A DNA stretch of 64,000 nucleotides, taken from NCBI GenBank assembly GCA_025890175.1, contig JANPYM010000001.1:4062340-4126339 (forward strand), in the 5' to 3' direction. Shown here one piece after another: positions 33,166 to 44,245 of this stretch; position 1 is the stretch's first letter; each line of letters starts with the position of its first letter. The DNA comes from Ciborinia camelliae. Lineage: Eukaryota; Ascomycota; Leotiomycetes; Helotiales; Sclerotiniaceae. The translations under genes and the position numbers were made by a program. The notes beneath the pieces were generated by a model, which had not been told where the DNA came from, did not search any database, and saw only the letters and a program-made list of their open reading frames with translations.

Positions 33166-35823
33166 TTAATGACTGCCGTAACCGTATTCATCAGAAGACC
33201 AATCCATGGTCATGTTCATGTTTTGATGCAATTGTTGTTGTTGTTGCTGACGATGGTGATGGTTTTGGTAATGATTTTGTTGTTGGTGATTGGTAGAACC
33301 AGAAGCGGAATTGGCTGCAGTTTGAGCATAAAATTCAATCAAGTCTTGGGGATGAAAACCGGGGAATCCAAGTGGTGCTTGAGAAGTTATCTCACCAAAG
33401 AGTGGGGCAGGGTTACTGTTGTGTCGTTGTTGAGGTGCAGAGAAGAGTTGGAAATCCTGAACACCATTGGTGGTCATGCAAGTGTTATTTGGAACAAAAT
33501 CTTCAAAGCCTTCATCAAAGTCCTGCATAGATTTTGGTGTGTATAGCATTGTGTTACCTTCACCGATAGGTGAAATGTGTGCCATTGGCTCTGAGTATTG
33601 TTGGTGTTGCTGATGCTGATGCTGTGATTGGTATGTGATACCAGATGTCTCGAATGTCATGGCATTTTGACCCATAATCTCTTGATAGATTTGATGGTTG
33701 GATGGAATCTGAATCTGAGCTGGAGCGCTGTACAGATCAGTCTCCTCGTAAGCTGCCCATTCATCATTTGATGGGTATGCTTGCATGGTCTCTTGAAATT
33801 GATCTTGAGCACCGAGAACAGATGTAGAATTGAATGGTGAGGTTGGATCGAATGGCGAGAGACCATCAGTAGAGTAGGAGTTATCCGTCACAGGAGAGTA
33901 TTCAATATTCAAGGATTGTGGAGGTTGAAACATGTTCATCTCGGCAGGGTATGATGGGAAGAAATCCATGCTATGATTTGGGTTGTACAAGGTGTTCTCA
34001 AACATCATCTCATCATCAGCAATAAGTGGTGATTCGATATTCGAGTCGCTGCCTGGGGTATGGATGATAGTAGCTTGAGGGGTTGGAAGGCCATTAGGGA
34101 TGACAGCTGGGGCAGCTGGTCTATTTTTTCCATTGTTCTTGGATCTAATGTACTCCCATCCATGTGCTTTCTCCATATGCTGCTTGCAATTGGACTCACG
34201 TTTTGATCGGTATGGGCAAGGTTTGAAGTGACACTCATAAAGGGGAGGAGCGGCCGAATGTTTATCATTTTGATGACGGTCCATCTCCTTTTCGGTTGGC
34301 CAACCATATTCGTGGTACTTGCATGAGGTGACGGGGCATTTCCATGGGCGAGAATGGGTTTTCTCATGTTTGGTCAAATCACATGGACGCTTGAATGATT
34401 TGTCGCATCCAGGTTCCCGGCAGAATTTAGGAGCGAGCTCTGCAGCAGAGGCATCCTTCTTACGGCGAGCCATCGATCTCATCACCGACTCTTCATCTTC
34501 GGCTTCTTCACTCAGGGATCGCTTGAATCTCATAGACTTGTTGTCATCATCATCCATGTCGACTGGTTTGCCCGTAGCGATGGAAATAGCTTTACCGGTT
34601 TTCTTGTTGATGCGGACAAGTTCAGCAGGTCGACCATTTCTGGTCAGGCCACCGTGAAGCTTGACCTCATCCGACCTATATGGAGAAATGATTAGTAAGT
34701 TTTCAAACTTAACATCTGGGAATGAATAAACTTGAGGGGCATACGGGTGAGCATCCATCTCGTCAAAAGTTTCTCCTTTCTCCTCCTTCTCCTTAGCTTC
34801 TCGGACCTGTTCAGCGTACTGCTTAATCTGTTCGACGAGATCGACAAAGTATCCGTTAGTATATGGGCGATCGTTCGGTCGTATTTGCTCGCGTTCATTA
34901 ACAAGTTCGACAGTAGCTTGGATGCACCGGATTGATTCTAGACAAAAGTCGAGGTACAAGGTGGCGCTCTTTGTGTACTTCTTCAATCGCGAGAACCAGT
35001 GAGTAACTTCCCAAGCAACATCATTATGAATTTCACTTACAGGTGCTGTGAAAATTAAGGTCTTCTCCAAATCACGAAGACATACGATTTCCTTCTGATG
35101 AATTCGTCTTGGACAATCTTCAACGAGGGGATGCAAGTCTTTGAAAGACTTCTTTGCCAGAAGTGGCCTCAAGATATGCGTTTGAATGCGATCGGTCGTA
35201 CGAGCACTAAGCCTAGGAAGACGCTTGATGGCTGTAGAGGGAGCGTCAGCCGACCTAGTGACAGTTGATGGCTTGGTAGATCTGGAAGCATTGTCATCGG
35301 TGAATACTTTTTTGTCCGATGATGATGACACGATTGATGACCCAAGGCCACTGTCTGCATATCGAGGTGTGGCACGACGAGGACGCAACGAACGTCTCAC
35401 CGAAGAGTCCTCTGATGGCATGACGCCTTCCATTAATGGTGTATTGTATGGTTTGGTGGAAGGATTCTCGACGTTGACGACCCCTCGAGGAACAGGATCA
35501 GACTCGTCACGGAAGCGTCGACTTGATGGAGCAGGCGACTGATTGCCAGCGGCAGTAAGGTCGAAGGATTCTATGGCATCGGCAGCACGACGTTTGTGTG
35601 ATTCGACAGCGTGATATTCCAGATTGGATAACGAACGCTGAAGGGATGAGAGGTTAAAAGGACCTTCTGCTTCGTTCGTAGGAGAAGAAGGTGAGTGGAA
35701 GGTAACACCTTTGCGAAGGGAAGTCATAGTTGTATTAACAGATGGGAGGCCTGACGCATTCGCAAGAGGAGTCACAGCAGTAGATGTGGTCTTTGTAGTT
35801 CTTCGGGGATGTGTGAACGACAT
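33166..35823 (-). CDS. C2H2 zinc-finger transcription regulator
   Basis: An 885-residue frame starts MSFTHPRRTTKT. Residues 1-210 are Ser/Thr-rich and disordered; ~215-350 form a helical domain (LPRLSARTTDRIQTHILRPLL, WEVTHWFSRLKKYTKSATLYL). Three fingers lie at ~466-560: C-x4-C-x12-H-x3-H (CREPGCDKSFKRPCDLTKH), a second with a Trp/Tyr-rich loop (CPVTSCKYHEYGWPTEKEMD), and C-x4-C-x12-H-x4-H (CHFKPCPYRSKRESNCKQH). The C-terminal 300 residues are Gln/Asn/His-rich, typical of activation or prion-like regions. It acts as a DNA-binding nuclear protein; targets are not visible. The residues FENLLIISPYR near 34686-34718 may be an unspliced 33-bp in-frame intron (TACTAAT...ATATAG). I cannot name the orthologue with certainty. 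Confidence 0.85.
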   Translation of the reverse strand: MSFTHPRRTTKTTSTAVTPLANASGLPSVNTTMTSLRKGVTFHSPSSPTNEAEGPFNLSSLQRSLSNLEYHAVESHKRRAADAIESFDLTAAGNQSPAPSSRRFRDESDPVPRGVVNVENPSTKPYNTPLMEGVMPSEDSSVRRSLRPRRATPRYADSGLGSSIVSSSSDKKVFTDDNASRSTKPSTVTRSADAPSTAIKRLPRLSARTTDRIQTHILRPLLAKKSFKDLHPLVEDCPRRIHQKEIVCLRDLEKTLIFTAPVSEIHNDVAWEVTHWFSRLKKYTKSATLYLDFCLESIRCIQATVELVNEREQIRPNDRPYTNGYFVDLVEQIKQYAEQVREAKEKEEKGETFDEMDAHPYAPQVYSFPDVKFENLLIISPYRSDEVKLHGGLTRNGRPAELVRINKKTGKAISIATGKPVDMDDDDNKSMRFKRSLSEEAEDEESVMRSMARRKKDASAAELAPKFCREPGCDKSFKRPCDLTKHEKTHSRPWKCPVTSCKYHEYGWPTEKEMDRHQNDKHSAAPPLYECHFKPCPYRSKRESNCKQHMEKAHGWEYIRSKNNGKNRPAAPAVIPNGLPTPQATIIHTPGSDSNIESPLIADDEMMFENTLYNPNHSMDFFPSYPAEMNMFQPPQSLNIEYSPVTDNSYSTDGLSPFDPTSPFNSTSVLGAQDQFQETMQAYPSNDEWAAYEETDLYSAPAQIQIPSNHQIYQEIMGQNAMTFETSGITYQSQHQHQQHQQYSEPMAHISPIGEGNTMLYTPKSMQDFDEGFEDFVPNNTCMTTNGVQDFQLFSAPQQRHNSNPAPLFGEITSQAPLGFPGFHPQDLIEFYAQTAANSASGSTNHQQQNHYQNHHHRQQQQQQLHQNMNMTMDWSSDEYGYGSH

Positions 35824-38305
35824 CCTGAGTGGTCAGGTCTAAAAGACTTGTGAATTATTCGAAGACTAGGATAAAATTGATTAGCTTTGGGGATCCTTTA
35901 TTCCATGCAAGAAATATGAGTCACAGACAGATTGGGGGATGTGTGAAACCGTTCCGGAGAGTAAATAAGGTATAATGCCAAATATGAAAGTAGAAAGTAG
36001 GTAGAAAGTAGAAAATAGGAAATAGCTTCGGTATAGAATAAAATCAATGGTTGAGATTGGTCAATCCATATATTGTGAGTCTTAACCCTTGACACCAATA
36101 ATTGCTTGTCCGAAGTTGATCTTTGAGAGAGACCGGGAAGGTTTGAATGGATGGATACCGTAAGGAAATATGGGGAAGAATGAAGCAGAGCATACAATAC
36201 TAGGTACTAGTTGACCGCACAAATTCACTCTTCCGAGGCTGACAGCCTTTCTCAAAGGGGACTTATTAGAGATTCAACTGGGCAAATCGAGCTAGGGAGT
36301 CGACAATTAAGGATTTTGTCGACTTCTCTTGAGAGGTTCGAGATTTTGTTTGCTTCAACGTTTGATCGAAGCTCTGATTTAATGTGATGTTTTCTTTGAT
36401 AGCAGTGCAGTGGTAGGAGAGTGAGCGAGAGAAGCGCGAAAGGTGTCGAAATGGAAGGGTTGATATTAACGATGAGGTTGAGGTTGAGAATTAAAGGTGT
36501 GCCCAAGTGGTGGTTGCCTGGAGGTTTGGGGGTTTGGTCAACAAATGAGGTATGATTGGTATACCGAATCGTAGGTATCGTATCGTCTACCGAATCGTTA
36601 TTGGGTAAATTCGAAGTTGAACGCGTTAGTAAATTCGTGGCCGGTGAAAGAATAAAACAAGATAGAAGCTTGTAAGTTTGGTAAGATGATGCGACATATG
36701 CTTTGCTTTGCTTTGCTTTGATTTGCTTTACTCCATTGAATTTTGTATCGATTAATCTTTGGCGTGTGATAATTATTATTATTATTGAGAGAGAAAGAGA
36801 AAGGGGAGAGTTTGAGAGAGAGTGAGTGTGAGAGTGAGAGTGAGAGTGAGGGATGGTACGAAAAGGTGAGATTTTGATGTTGAACAGCCCAATAATCAGC
36901 CTTGTCCAAGTATTTCTAAAAGCGGCCATGGATTTCTAGGCAGCAGTGAAAAAAAGATGGGCTTCCAAGGTTGTAAATCAAATTCAAGGGTGCCAAGAAG
37001 TGACAAGGATGCTCATCAATGTCATAGGTAAGGTTAGCTTGATAGGTACCTAATCAATTTGCTTGACAGGGGGTGAACGGATGCCAAAAGAAGGTTATAT
37101 GGAGTGAGATTAATTAAATCGAGGGGTGGCAATTGTAATTTATTTCATCCCTTCACTTCAAACAGCTCACTCTCCTTTACCGCTTTCTATTTTGGTACCT
37201 ATCATTTATTACCTAGGTATGCTTCACTTGCAACTGAAGGATCTCCCATGCATGCAATTAAATCGATGTATGATTGATGAAGCCATACTCAAGTACCGAA
37301 CAGACAGTATTATACAAATAAAGACCTTGAAAATCGAAGTTTGCAGGTAGCGTCCAACAAAAACAGACCGCCACTTGATTTCCACTCGATTTTCATCGTA
37401 CGAGACCGATATCTTGAAACCTCATCACTTCCCATTCTTCTTACTGCACAGGTAGGTGTAGGTAGTATCATACATGGGTACCCGCGATAGCATCTATTTA
37501 CTATGATATAGCTCAATTACCGATTTATTTTCGAACGGCAATAATTTAAGTGGCTGCTTCGGAAACCTCTTCCCCTATCGCGCTTATAGACCAAATTGTG
37601 AGTCCTCAATGGCGTAGTGTCATCTTCATATAGAATCAGTGATGAAACCTCGTTGAGCCAAATAGCGACCGGGGATCATGGGTGGGATGTAATCCAGGGC
37701 TTCATTCGTATTGTCCCTGATTCTGGAAAGCTTGAATCTCTGATCGCGAACATTTCGTTGAGACAGAGTAACCTTTTGGAGTACCGGCCATCACTTCCCC
37801 ACACCAGAGACCATAGGTATGCTAAGCTTTGTGACCTCGGTGACCAATAAATGGCCCTGCTGCGTCTGTGTGAGCCTGTGAGGTTATAGAAATTGAACAG
37901 TTGTACAATGGAGTACATGACTAGACCAAGACCTCTGCAGTGTTTAATCTTCTAAAAATATACATGCATAAGCACTCCACGAGATGGAACCAGGGAATTT
38001 ATGTGGGATGCATAACTGTTAGCGATGCAAAGAAGCTCTATACGTATGAAGACACATCATCTCGTCTCTTTATCCTATCGAGTTGACATACAGCCAGTCG
38101 TCAATCCCATTCGATTAAGGTGGCAGAATTGCAAGATATCTACCAGCAAGTCAGCTCGACCAGCTGGGTGGATTTATAAAAGAAAACGTGGGAATGATCA
38201 CTCACAAGGAATCCCCCGCCAGATTGTCTTGAATCCACCCTCGTTTAGTCTCACGCTTGCAAAGCTTTTGATGCAGACCATACTCTGATCTATGCCAAAG
38301 ATCCA
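35824..38305. other. Promoter side of the C2H2 gene; no other gene supported
   Basis: Simple repeats lie at 36697-36722 (TTTGC pentamers), 36769-36787 (ATT) and 36785-36850 (GA-rich). A 225-residue minus frame through them is low complexity and not accepted. TACCTAGGTA-type motifs occur near 37211, as elsewhere in the window. Confidence 0.55.
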
Positions 38306-39003
38306 TTAATTATGATGCCGTTTGCTGTTTTCAATTTGATCAGACAAAATATTAATATGGTTATTCCCGTAACAGTCCAACAGACCAGACCGTCTAGCTT
38401 TTTGTCCACTTTTCACAACGCCTGGCCAAAAATACGACCTTCTCAACTTGGTATAAGATACTCCACTATTATCGTATGAAATCGATGACAATAATTCATC
38501 CAGACGATTGACGAGAGCGAGATAATAAGAATAGGACTGGCTCGAAATTCGAGCCCCGTTCGGTTCCAACGGAAGAAACGGGAAATCCACCTGATCGAAG
38601 CTAAAAGACTCAAGAGCATCAAATAAGGTCAAGGGCCACAAGACTTGTCCCCTTTCCGTCGTCAGGAACCGGGGGTCCAATATGGATAAATTAATCGTTT
38701 TGGTTTCATTTTAGTGAACCTAAGGTACCGCGACGGAGTATGAGTCTGTAAGACGGGGCAAATATTACCCCGAGTCCATTTTAGACTCACCGAGTAGTCA
38801 AAGAGCCTCAAAATGTGGCAGATGTTACAAAAAACCGCAAGTCTGAGCCACTTTCGCTGCTTCAAGGAGTCGAGTGTAGTCGAATGTGCGTACAGAGAGC
38901 CAATGAAAAGAAGGAGCTCGTTAAGGTTCGGTGACATGTCTAATTTCACGACCGGTAAATCCATCAGGTACTTCCGTACCTTATCTTTTTGACCAAATCC
39001 CAT
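38306..39003 (-). CDS. Uncertain hypothetical gene or pseudogene
   Basis: Two minus-strand stretches look coding and belong together by position. The first starts at ATG 39003 (MGFGQKDKVRKYLMDLPV) and is leucine-rich (LNELLLFIGSLYAHSTTLD). It is followed by a good donor (TCG then GTGAGT at ~38790). The second, up to 38306, reads LDPRFLTTERGQVLWPL and FSFDQVDFPFLPLEPNGAR and has no ATG of its own. I could not find an acceptor that joins them in frame: the best one (TTAG at ~38714) is followed by a TAA. A wrong model, a sequencing error or a dead gene are all open. No family is recognised. Confidence 0.35.
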
Positions 39004-41221
39004 ATCATTATTATTATTGCATGTATTATTGTACCTCAATCTTTGAAATTCCCCGCAAAGTCAATTGTTGATGCTGCTTTGAATTTGATCCCCTGTTACA
39101 ACCTTCTTTGACCGAGTACCTGAAATCTGTATTGAATGTTTGTCGTCAGCGAACCTTGCCGACTTACGAGTATGAATACGTTTTCAAATACATATATCGT
39201 CACGTTCTCTAGGTACCGACAATTGGATCCCGTAAAGATCCTAAAAATCGGTCAACAGCTTCCTGTTTTGATATCGAAACCTTCGTGTTTATATCAACAT
39301 ACGTCGACTTTTTATCTTTCGCATCCAACGGATTGAGTTCATCGGGGAGTTAAGCTTCAAGCTTGAATTAGCAATGGTAAAAAAAGTCCATCATGTGTTC
39401 AATATCGATGTGTGGACCATGCATACAGCTTCCAAGTGACCGAGACGGCGGGCGATGACTTCAACTTGACCACGTCTCCACAACTTTAAAGTTTAAAAGC
39501 TTGATCTCGATCAAATCGGGATGTTCCCTTGCAAGGATGAGTCAAACGTTAGCCCATGTGAAGGTTTGTACAATTCCGTGCCGCAGGGCTGCAGAAATAT
39601 AATTTTCGTCATAATAATAATGGGCTGCACGGCATATCTCTGCCATCAAGATTCTCCCCTTTGCCCTGAAGCCCTTTTGAAGCCCTTGTGAAGCCCGCAA
39701 CATGAGTGACTGTGTTCTCGTGCATCAATACACTCGTTCTCCAGCCCTACGAGGTTAAGACGCGAAATTTAACGGCGGTTGATTTCCTTGGTTCCTCAAA
39801 GCTCCCCAAAATTCCTCCAAATTCCGTATTTTGGTAGTCCACACGACCAGCCAATTTTGAAGTGTTGTTTTGTGTTTCGTGCCATTTGGCCCTGAAAACT
39901 TCTGTTGATCGAGAAGAGGCTGTGCTAATTAGCTTGTCATTTTTGCATTCGATATCTCGTAGGATTGACCAATAGATTTGAGACTTTCTTCGGCAGACGG
40001 AATGGATCGTAACGAGGTACCAGAGGTACCTCTGGTACCTCGTTACGATCCATTCCGTCCACGCCCGCTGTAAATCCCTCTGTAAGGCTTTCCCGTCCCT
40101 GTACAATAAATTATCATTTTGTGGACCTTTCCTTCCTCGTGTATTTTGTACATGTGGAATGAGAGAGTTCAAAAAATTTAAAGGCGCGGTATAGATGGGA
40201 AAAAGGTAAACAGTGGGTGGTAAGGTTAAATTGGGAGAGCCAGTAATAAACTCGGAAGTTTAGTCGCTCGGTCATTCACAACCTTGGAAGCCTATGGGCG
40301 CGGGATTGAAACTTGAAAGCCCGTTTGTTCCTGGTGCGAGCTTCAAAGCATCGACACCTCAAATAGATATCGCATGTAACGATAATCTAGCTGGTCTGAC
40401 GAGAGAATTGTCGAACGGTTTTTACGAAACCTCACCTCAATCAATCTCTTTTCCTCAACTTCGTTCAAGGAAAGAGAGTTTTCAATTTCGAGAATATCAT
40501 CACGGGCAATCAATGTGGATTTTTTGGGCGGGCGATCCATTTCATCCATTACAATTTCCACCTGGCGGGGGCAATTGGATTCTTCCATTACAGCCTTGAA
40601 GCCTAGGCCTCCAGAATTCTAAGCGTCGCGTAGGTAGTCATCACATGATCATAGAGCATCGACCAAGAGATTCTCTCCACGATGCTGTATACAAAAATCA
40701 TGAAACATGAAACCTTCGGTTGACAACAGCAGATGTCAGATTATTGCATTATCTCCAAAGTATTGGCTGTAGTCATCTCCATCAGCTGAACGTATTTAGA
40801 TTTTTATTTCAGCTTCATCCAATTAACTATCTTCTTACTTTGCTTTTACAAACAGAATATAAGTCAAGTATGACCGTGATTCAATCTCCATCTAAAGTAT
40901 TAAATTGAGAGAATCATACGTTTAAATTTCATAGAGCCACTCACAATGAATTTTTTGGTTTCTATGATTCAATGCTATTGGGAAAAGAAAAACAACCACA
41001 GCCCACTTTCCCAGAAATTCTTTCTTTCCTTTGTTCACTATCAACAATCGTATTGTTTCATCTACTTGTCCACAAATCTAAGAACAATCCTCTCTATTAA
41101 ACTACATAAGCCTTCGCATAGTTGCAAACCTCCTGTGTTCTTCTTCAACTAAGTCACTTGTACACCAAATTCAACTCAAACCTCGATTCAAATTATCTTG
41201 ATAAACCATAAACAGTTCATC
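39004..41221. other. Gene-poor stretch containing a long palindrome
   Basis: No frame is convincing. A 141-residue minus frame at 39747-40172 runs through the palindrome and is not accepted. The last ~250 bases are CT-rich and resemble the leader of the second secreted-protein gene (CATAAGCCTTCGC, TTGCAAAC, AACCTCGAT), so they are its 5'UTR/promoter. Confidence 0.6.
39996..40059. repeat. Perfect 64-bp palindrome without spacer
   Basis: Each base from 39996 to 40027 pairs with its mirror from 40059 back to 40028; the centre is GGTACC. The arms include GGATCGTAACGAGGTACC. The first mismatch outside is A39995/C40060. Nothing similar was seen elsewhere in the window. Confidence 0.97.
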
Positions 41222-41905
41222 ATGATGTTCAAGACAATCCAGATCACACTCTTCTCAGCCCTCACACTTTTCTCGGCCCTCACATTCGCGACACCCATCG
41301 CTCAAAACAAAATCATCTTTGGACGAGCCACCTCAGCCGCCGACCTAATCCGTGGAATCGCCACCAATGCCGCCGACAGCTGTGATGGTCTTCCAGCCTC
41401 AGGCGAGTGTGCGACCGTCGATTATGCAGCACCATACATTATCAAGGCCATGATTGATTATAAAATCACAAGCTCCGCAGAAATTGGAGCCCTCCTTTCC
41501 CTCATGGTCTCTGAAACCGACAGTTTCAAATACAACATCAACCATTTTCCCGGTATTCCAGGCCAGGGAACGCGCAACATGCAACATGCAAATTATAATC
41601 TTATGTACGCGCAATCCATCCCAGCCCTCCAAGAACCACTTGCAAATGTCACGACAGCCAATTCCACGGATGGTATGTCGCCTGATTTGTTGAACCAGAT
41701 TCGAGCTCTTGTTCTGGTCGATGATTACACATGGGCAAGCGCAGCGTGGTATTTGACGACGCAGTGTGCGACACAAAGACCAGGTTTGCAAGCAGGTGAC
41801 TTCCCAGGTTTCCAGGCATACATGGGCTGTGTGGGGGCTTCTGTTGTTGTTGGTGATAACCGAACGGCCGTCTGGACTAGAGCCAAGACAGTGATGGGAT
41901 TCTAA
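41222..41905 (+). CDS. Small secreted protein, paralogue A
   Basis: The frame gives 227 residues. A signal peptide (FKTIQITLFSALTLFSALTFA) is followed by a short pro-like part with a GRA site. The mature part has conserved blocks IGALLSLMVSETDSFKYN, NHFPGIPGQGTRNMQ, YAQSIPAL, YTWASAAWYLTTQC and a last WTRAK. Four or five Cys are placed as in the paralogue at 43.5 kb. N-glycosylation sites are present (NVT, NST, NRT). The E..SFKYN block recalls lysozyme-like active regions, but that is only a resemblance. It is likely extracellular, perhaps made during growth on a host. A start at 41225 is equally good. Confidence 0.85.
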   Translation: MMFKTIQITLFSALTLFSALTFATPIAQNKIIFGRATSAADLIRGIATNAADSCDGLPASGECATVDYAAPYIIKAMIDYKITSSAEIGALLSLMVSETDSFKYNINHFPGIPGQGTRNMQHANYNLMYAQSIPALQEPLANVTTANSTDGMSPDLLNQIRALVLVDDYTWASAAWYLTTQCATQRPGLQAGDFPGFQAYMGCVGASVVVGDNRTAVWTRAKTVMGF

Positions 41906-42422
41906 GAGAGAGGGTGGCGTTCTCTTCGCTGGGCGGAGGGAGGTTCAGGTCGATTCTTTAAATCCCAATTTTCTTTTCCATAGTAGCATAATACATTTCG
42001 TTTTTCTACTTGGAATACCATTCTTACACTTCTATGTTTCTATTAGACCTATGCAAATAGCCAGAGCCAAGACAGTGATGGGATTCTAAGAGGGCGGCGT
42101 TCTCTCCGCTGGGCGGAGGGAGGTTCAGGTCGATTCTTTAAATCCCAATTTTCTTTTCCATAGTAGCATAATACATTTCGTTTTTCTACTTGGAATACCA
42201 TTCTTACACTTCTATGTTTCTATTAGACCTATGCAAATAGCCAGAGCCAAGACAGTGATGGGATTCTAAGAGGGCGGCGTTCTCTCCGCTGGGCGGAGGG
42301 AGGTTCAGGTCGATTCTTTAAATCCCAATTTTCTTTTCCATAGTAGCATAATACATTTCGTTTTTCTACTTGGAATACCATTCTTACACTTCTATGTTTC
42401 TATTAGACCTATGCAAATAGCC
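41879..42422. repeat. Triplicated stop-codon-plus-3'UTR segment
   Basis: Three head-to-tail copies begin AGAGCCAAGACAGTGATGG at 41879, 42063 and 42243. Copies 2 and 3 are 180 bases long and identical; copy 1 is 184 because of extra bases near its stop codon (AGAGAGGGTGG). Each copy holds the last eight codons and stop of paralogue A and its 3'UTR with AATACATTTCG. Confidence 0.95.
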
Positions 42423-42682
42423 AATAGATCTTAAATATTTACTCTTCGTGTAACAGATAGCATCTCCATCTCATCAACATGAGCAATTTTATACATTTCA
42501 ACATTAAACTCACAAACTTTTTCCACGATAAATCCGTCTTTTCCCAACCGTCCGTGATCAAGAAACACCAATTCCATACAAAAAATACATTGTTAAATAC
42601 CGTGTATCAACCCTCTCTTTCCTCGTTATATATAAATATGCCTTACCCTATTATATCATAAAATGCCCCACCCCCATTCATC

Positions 42683-43047
42683 ATGCCGACCCCCATCCCC
42701 TACCCTCCCTCAACCTTCTCGACCATAATCATCTCACTCCTTCCCATTAAGACAATGGCATTGCCCCTCAACTCTGCCCCTTCATTCCTAAAGTCTCTGA
42801 GTAAGTTTCCCCGCATAACATTCAACATCCCTGGTTTTTGAATAAACCTCCCTCTGAACTTCGTCGCCTTTCTTCCTTCGGCGCTGATTGTCTTTTTTTT
42901 CTAGCTTGCAGAATGGGTGTTATTTGGGGAGAAGTTTCTATGCCCGAATTCTCGTCCAGATCATCAAAATCTGATGGGCAGAAGGAAGATCCTTCTGAAA
43001 TGGTGTATGAATCTCCGTTTGAAATATTACTGTTGGTATCATTGTAA
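42683..43047 (+). CDS. Possible small two-exon gene
   Basis: Exons 42683-42800 and 42905-43047 join in frame across a 104-bp intron with donor GTAAGT and a polypyrimidine-rich acceptor (TTTTTTTCTAG), giving 86 residues. The product starts MPTPIPYPPSTFSTIIISLL and ends SPFEILLLVSL. The first part is hydrophobic and could be a short signal or anchor; the rest is Ser/Glu-rich. There is no family match. It lies between the two secreted paralogues. Support comes only from the splice signals and kept frame. Confidence 0.4.
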
Positions 43048-43522
43048 TCAACCTGGTGGGTTCAAAGTGTAAAGTCCTTTTAGACTGTACTGTGTATGTT
43101 GATAATGTTCTGATTGATTAAGCTCTACTAGAGTAGTTCATTATATAGACCTTATATGCGCGCTAGCCCGCGCTGGCGTACGGCTCCAATGTACGGTCAC
43201 ATGATTGTACCGACAATTAGATTGAGCGAACGAATATGGAGTCACCCACCAAGAAGTTTCTTGGTTTCTGATGAGTCGACGCTAGTTTCCCAGTCATTAC
43301 ATGCCCGTATTTATTGAAGCATAAAAGGGATCAAGAATCCCCCTTTCTCCAGTTTCTTTCTTTACTTTCTTCAAAGTTCAATCACAAACAAACTTCTTGT
43401 TAAATCCTGTCTACTGAACTATACATAAGCCTTCGCTTGATTGCAAACTTTTTCTATCCAAACTCCTACTCAACTGCAATTTAAACCTCGATCCAAATCA
43501 TTTCGGTAATCCATAATTCAAC
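43048..43522. promoter_or_regulatory. Promoter and 5'UTR of secreted paralogue B
   Basis: The last ~180 bases resemble those before paralogue A (TCTTTCTTT, ACTATACATAAGCCTTCGC, TTGCAAACT, AAACCTCGATCCAAAT), so the duplication included the leader. A TATA-like ATAAAAGG lies at about 43321. Confidence 0.55.
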
Positions 43523-44245
43523 ATGTTGTTCAAAACAATCCAAGTTATACTTTTCTCAACTCTCGCCTTGGCTACACCCATCGCTCCGAACAAGCATATC
43601 TTCGGACGCGGAGACACCGCCAGCAACGAAACCGCCCTCCTCAACGGAACAACCTCCTTCAACTCCACCGTCGTCATCAACATAATTTCCCCCGATGCCC
43701 TCAGCAGCTGCGTTGGCGCAACTTACGAGTTCTTTAATGAGTGTGCAACCGTCGCTCACGCCGCTGATAGCATCAGTTACGCCGTAAGTGGACAAGACTT
43801 TCAAGTGGGCGAGCTCGGAGCCATCATCGCGCTCATGGCATTCGAATCGGGCGATTTCAAATACAACGTTCACCACTTCCCCTCTGCCAACGCAGGTCAA
43901 GGGACGCGCAATATGCAGATGCCAGGATACAACCTCCAGTACGCGCGATCGATCCCCGAACTCGCCGGACCGCTCGCAAACATCACCACCGCGAACAGCA
44001 CGGCCAATTTGTCATCCGATGCCTTAGACCAGATTTTGAATCTGGTGGCCGACGACAAGTACACGTGGGGGAGCGCAGGCTGGTATTTGAAGACCCAGTG
44101 TCCCGGGAGTGTGAGGAACGGTCTCGCGGGCGCGAGCGACGAGGCTTGGGATGCGTATCTGTCGTGTGTGGGGGAGAATGCAACTAATACTAAGCTACAG
44201 GGCTACTGGACTAGAGCCAAAGCAGCTTTGAATTTGTTAGATTAA
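43523..44245 (+). CDS. Small secreted protein, paralogue B
   Basis: The frame gives 240 residues. The signal peptide MLFKTIQVILFSTLALATP matches that of paralogue A and is followed by APNKHIFGRG. It then has an extra Asn/Thr-rich insert with several N-glycosylation sites (NET, NGT, NST). Shared blocks are IGxLLxLMxxExxxFKYN (here ALMAFESGDFKYN), HHFPSANAGQGTRNMQ, YARSIPEL, YTWGSAGWYLKTQC and YWTRAKAAL. Codon use is more G+C-rich than in A. Coding and untranslated parts both align with A, which shows a segmental tandem duplication. Function is unknown; it is likely extracellular. Confidence 0.87.
   Translation: MLFKTIQVILFSTLALATPIAPNKHIFGRGDTASNETALLNGTTSFNSTVVINIISPDALSSCVGATYEFFNECATVAHAADSISYAVSGQDFQVGELGAIIALMAFESGDFKYNVHHFPSANAGQGTRNMQMPGYNLQYARSIPELAGPLANITTANSTANLSSDALDQILNLVADDKYTWGSAGWYLKTQCPGSVRNGLAGASDEAWDAYLSCVGENATNTKLQGYWTRAKAALNLLD

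Noticed and set aside
36252..36929. 225-residue minus frame with His/Ser and Ile runs
   Set aside because: It runs through GA- and ATT-rich simple repeats, and no domain or codon pattern supports it.
39747..40172. 141-residue minus frame
   Set aside because: It is carried through the 64-bp palindrome and has no family signal.
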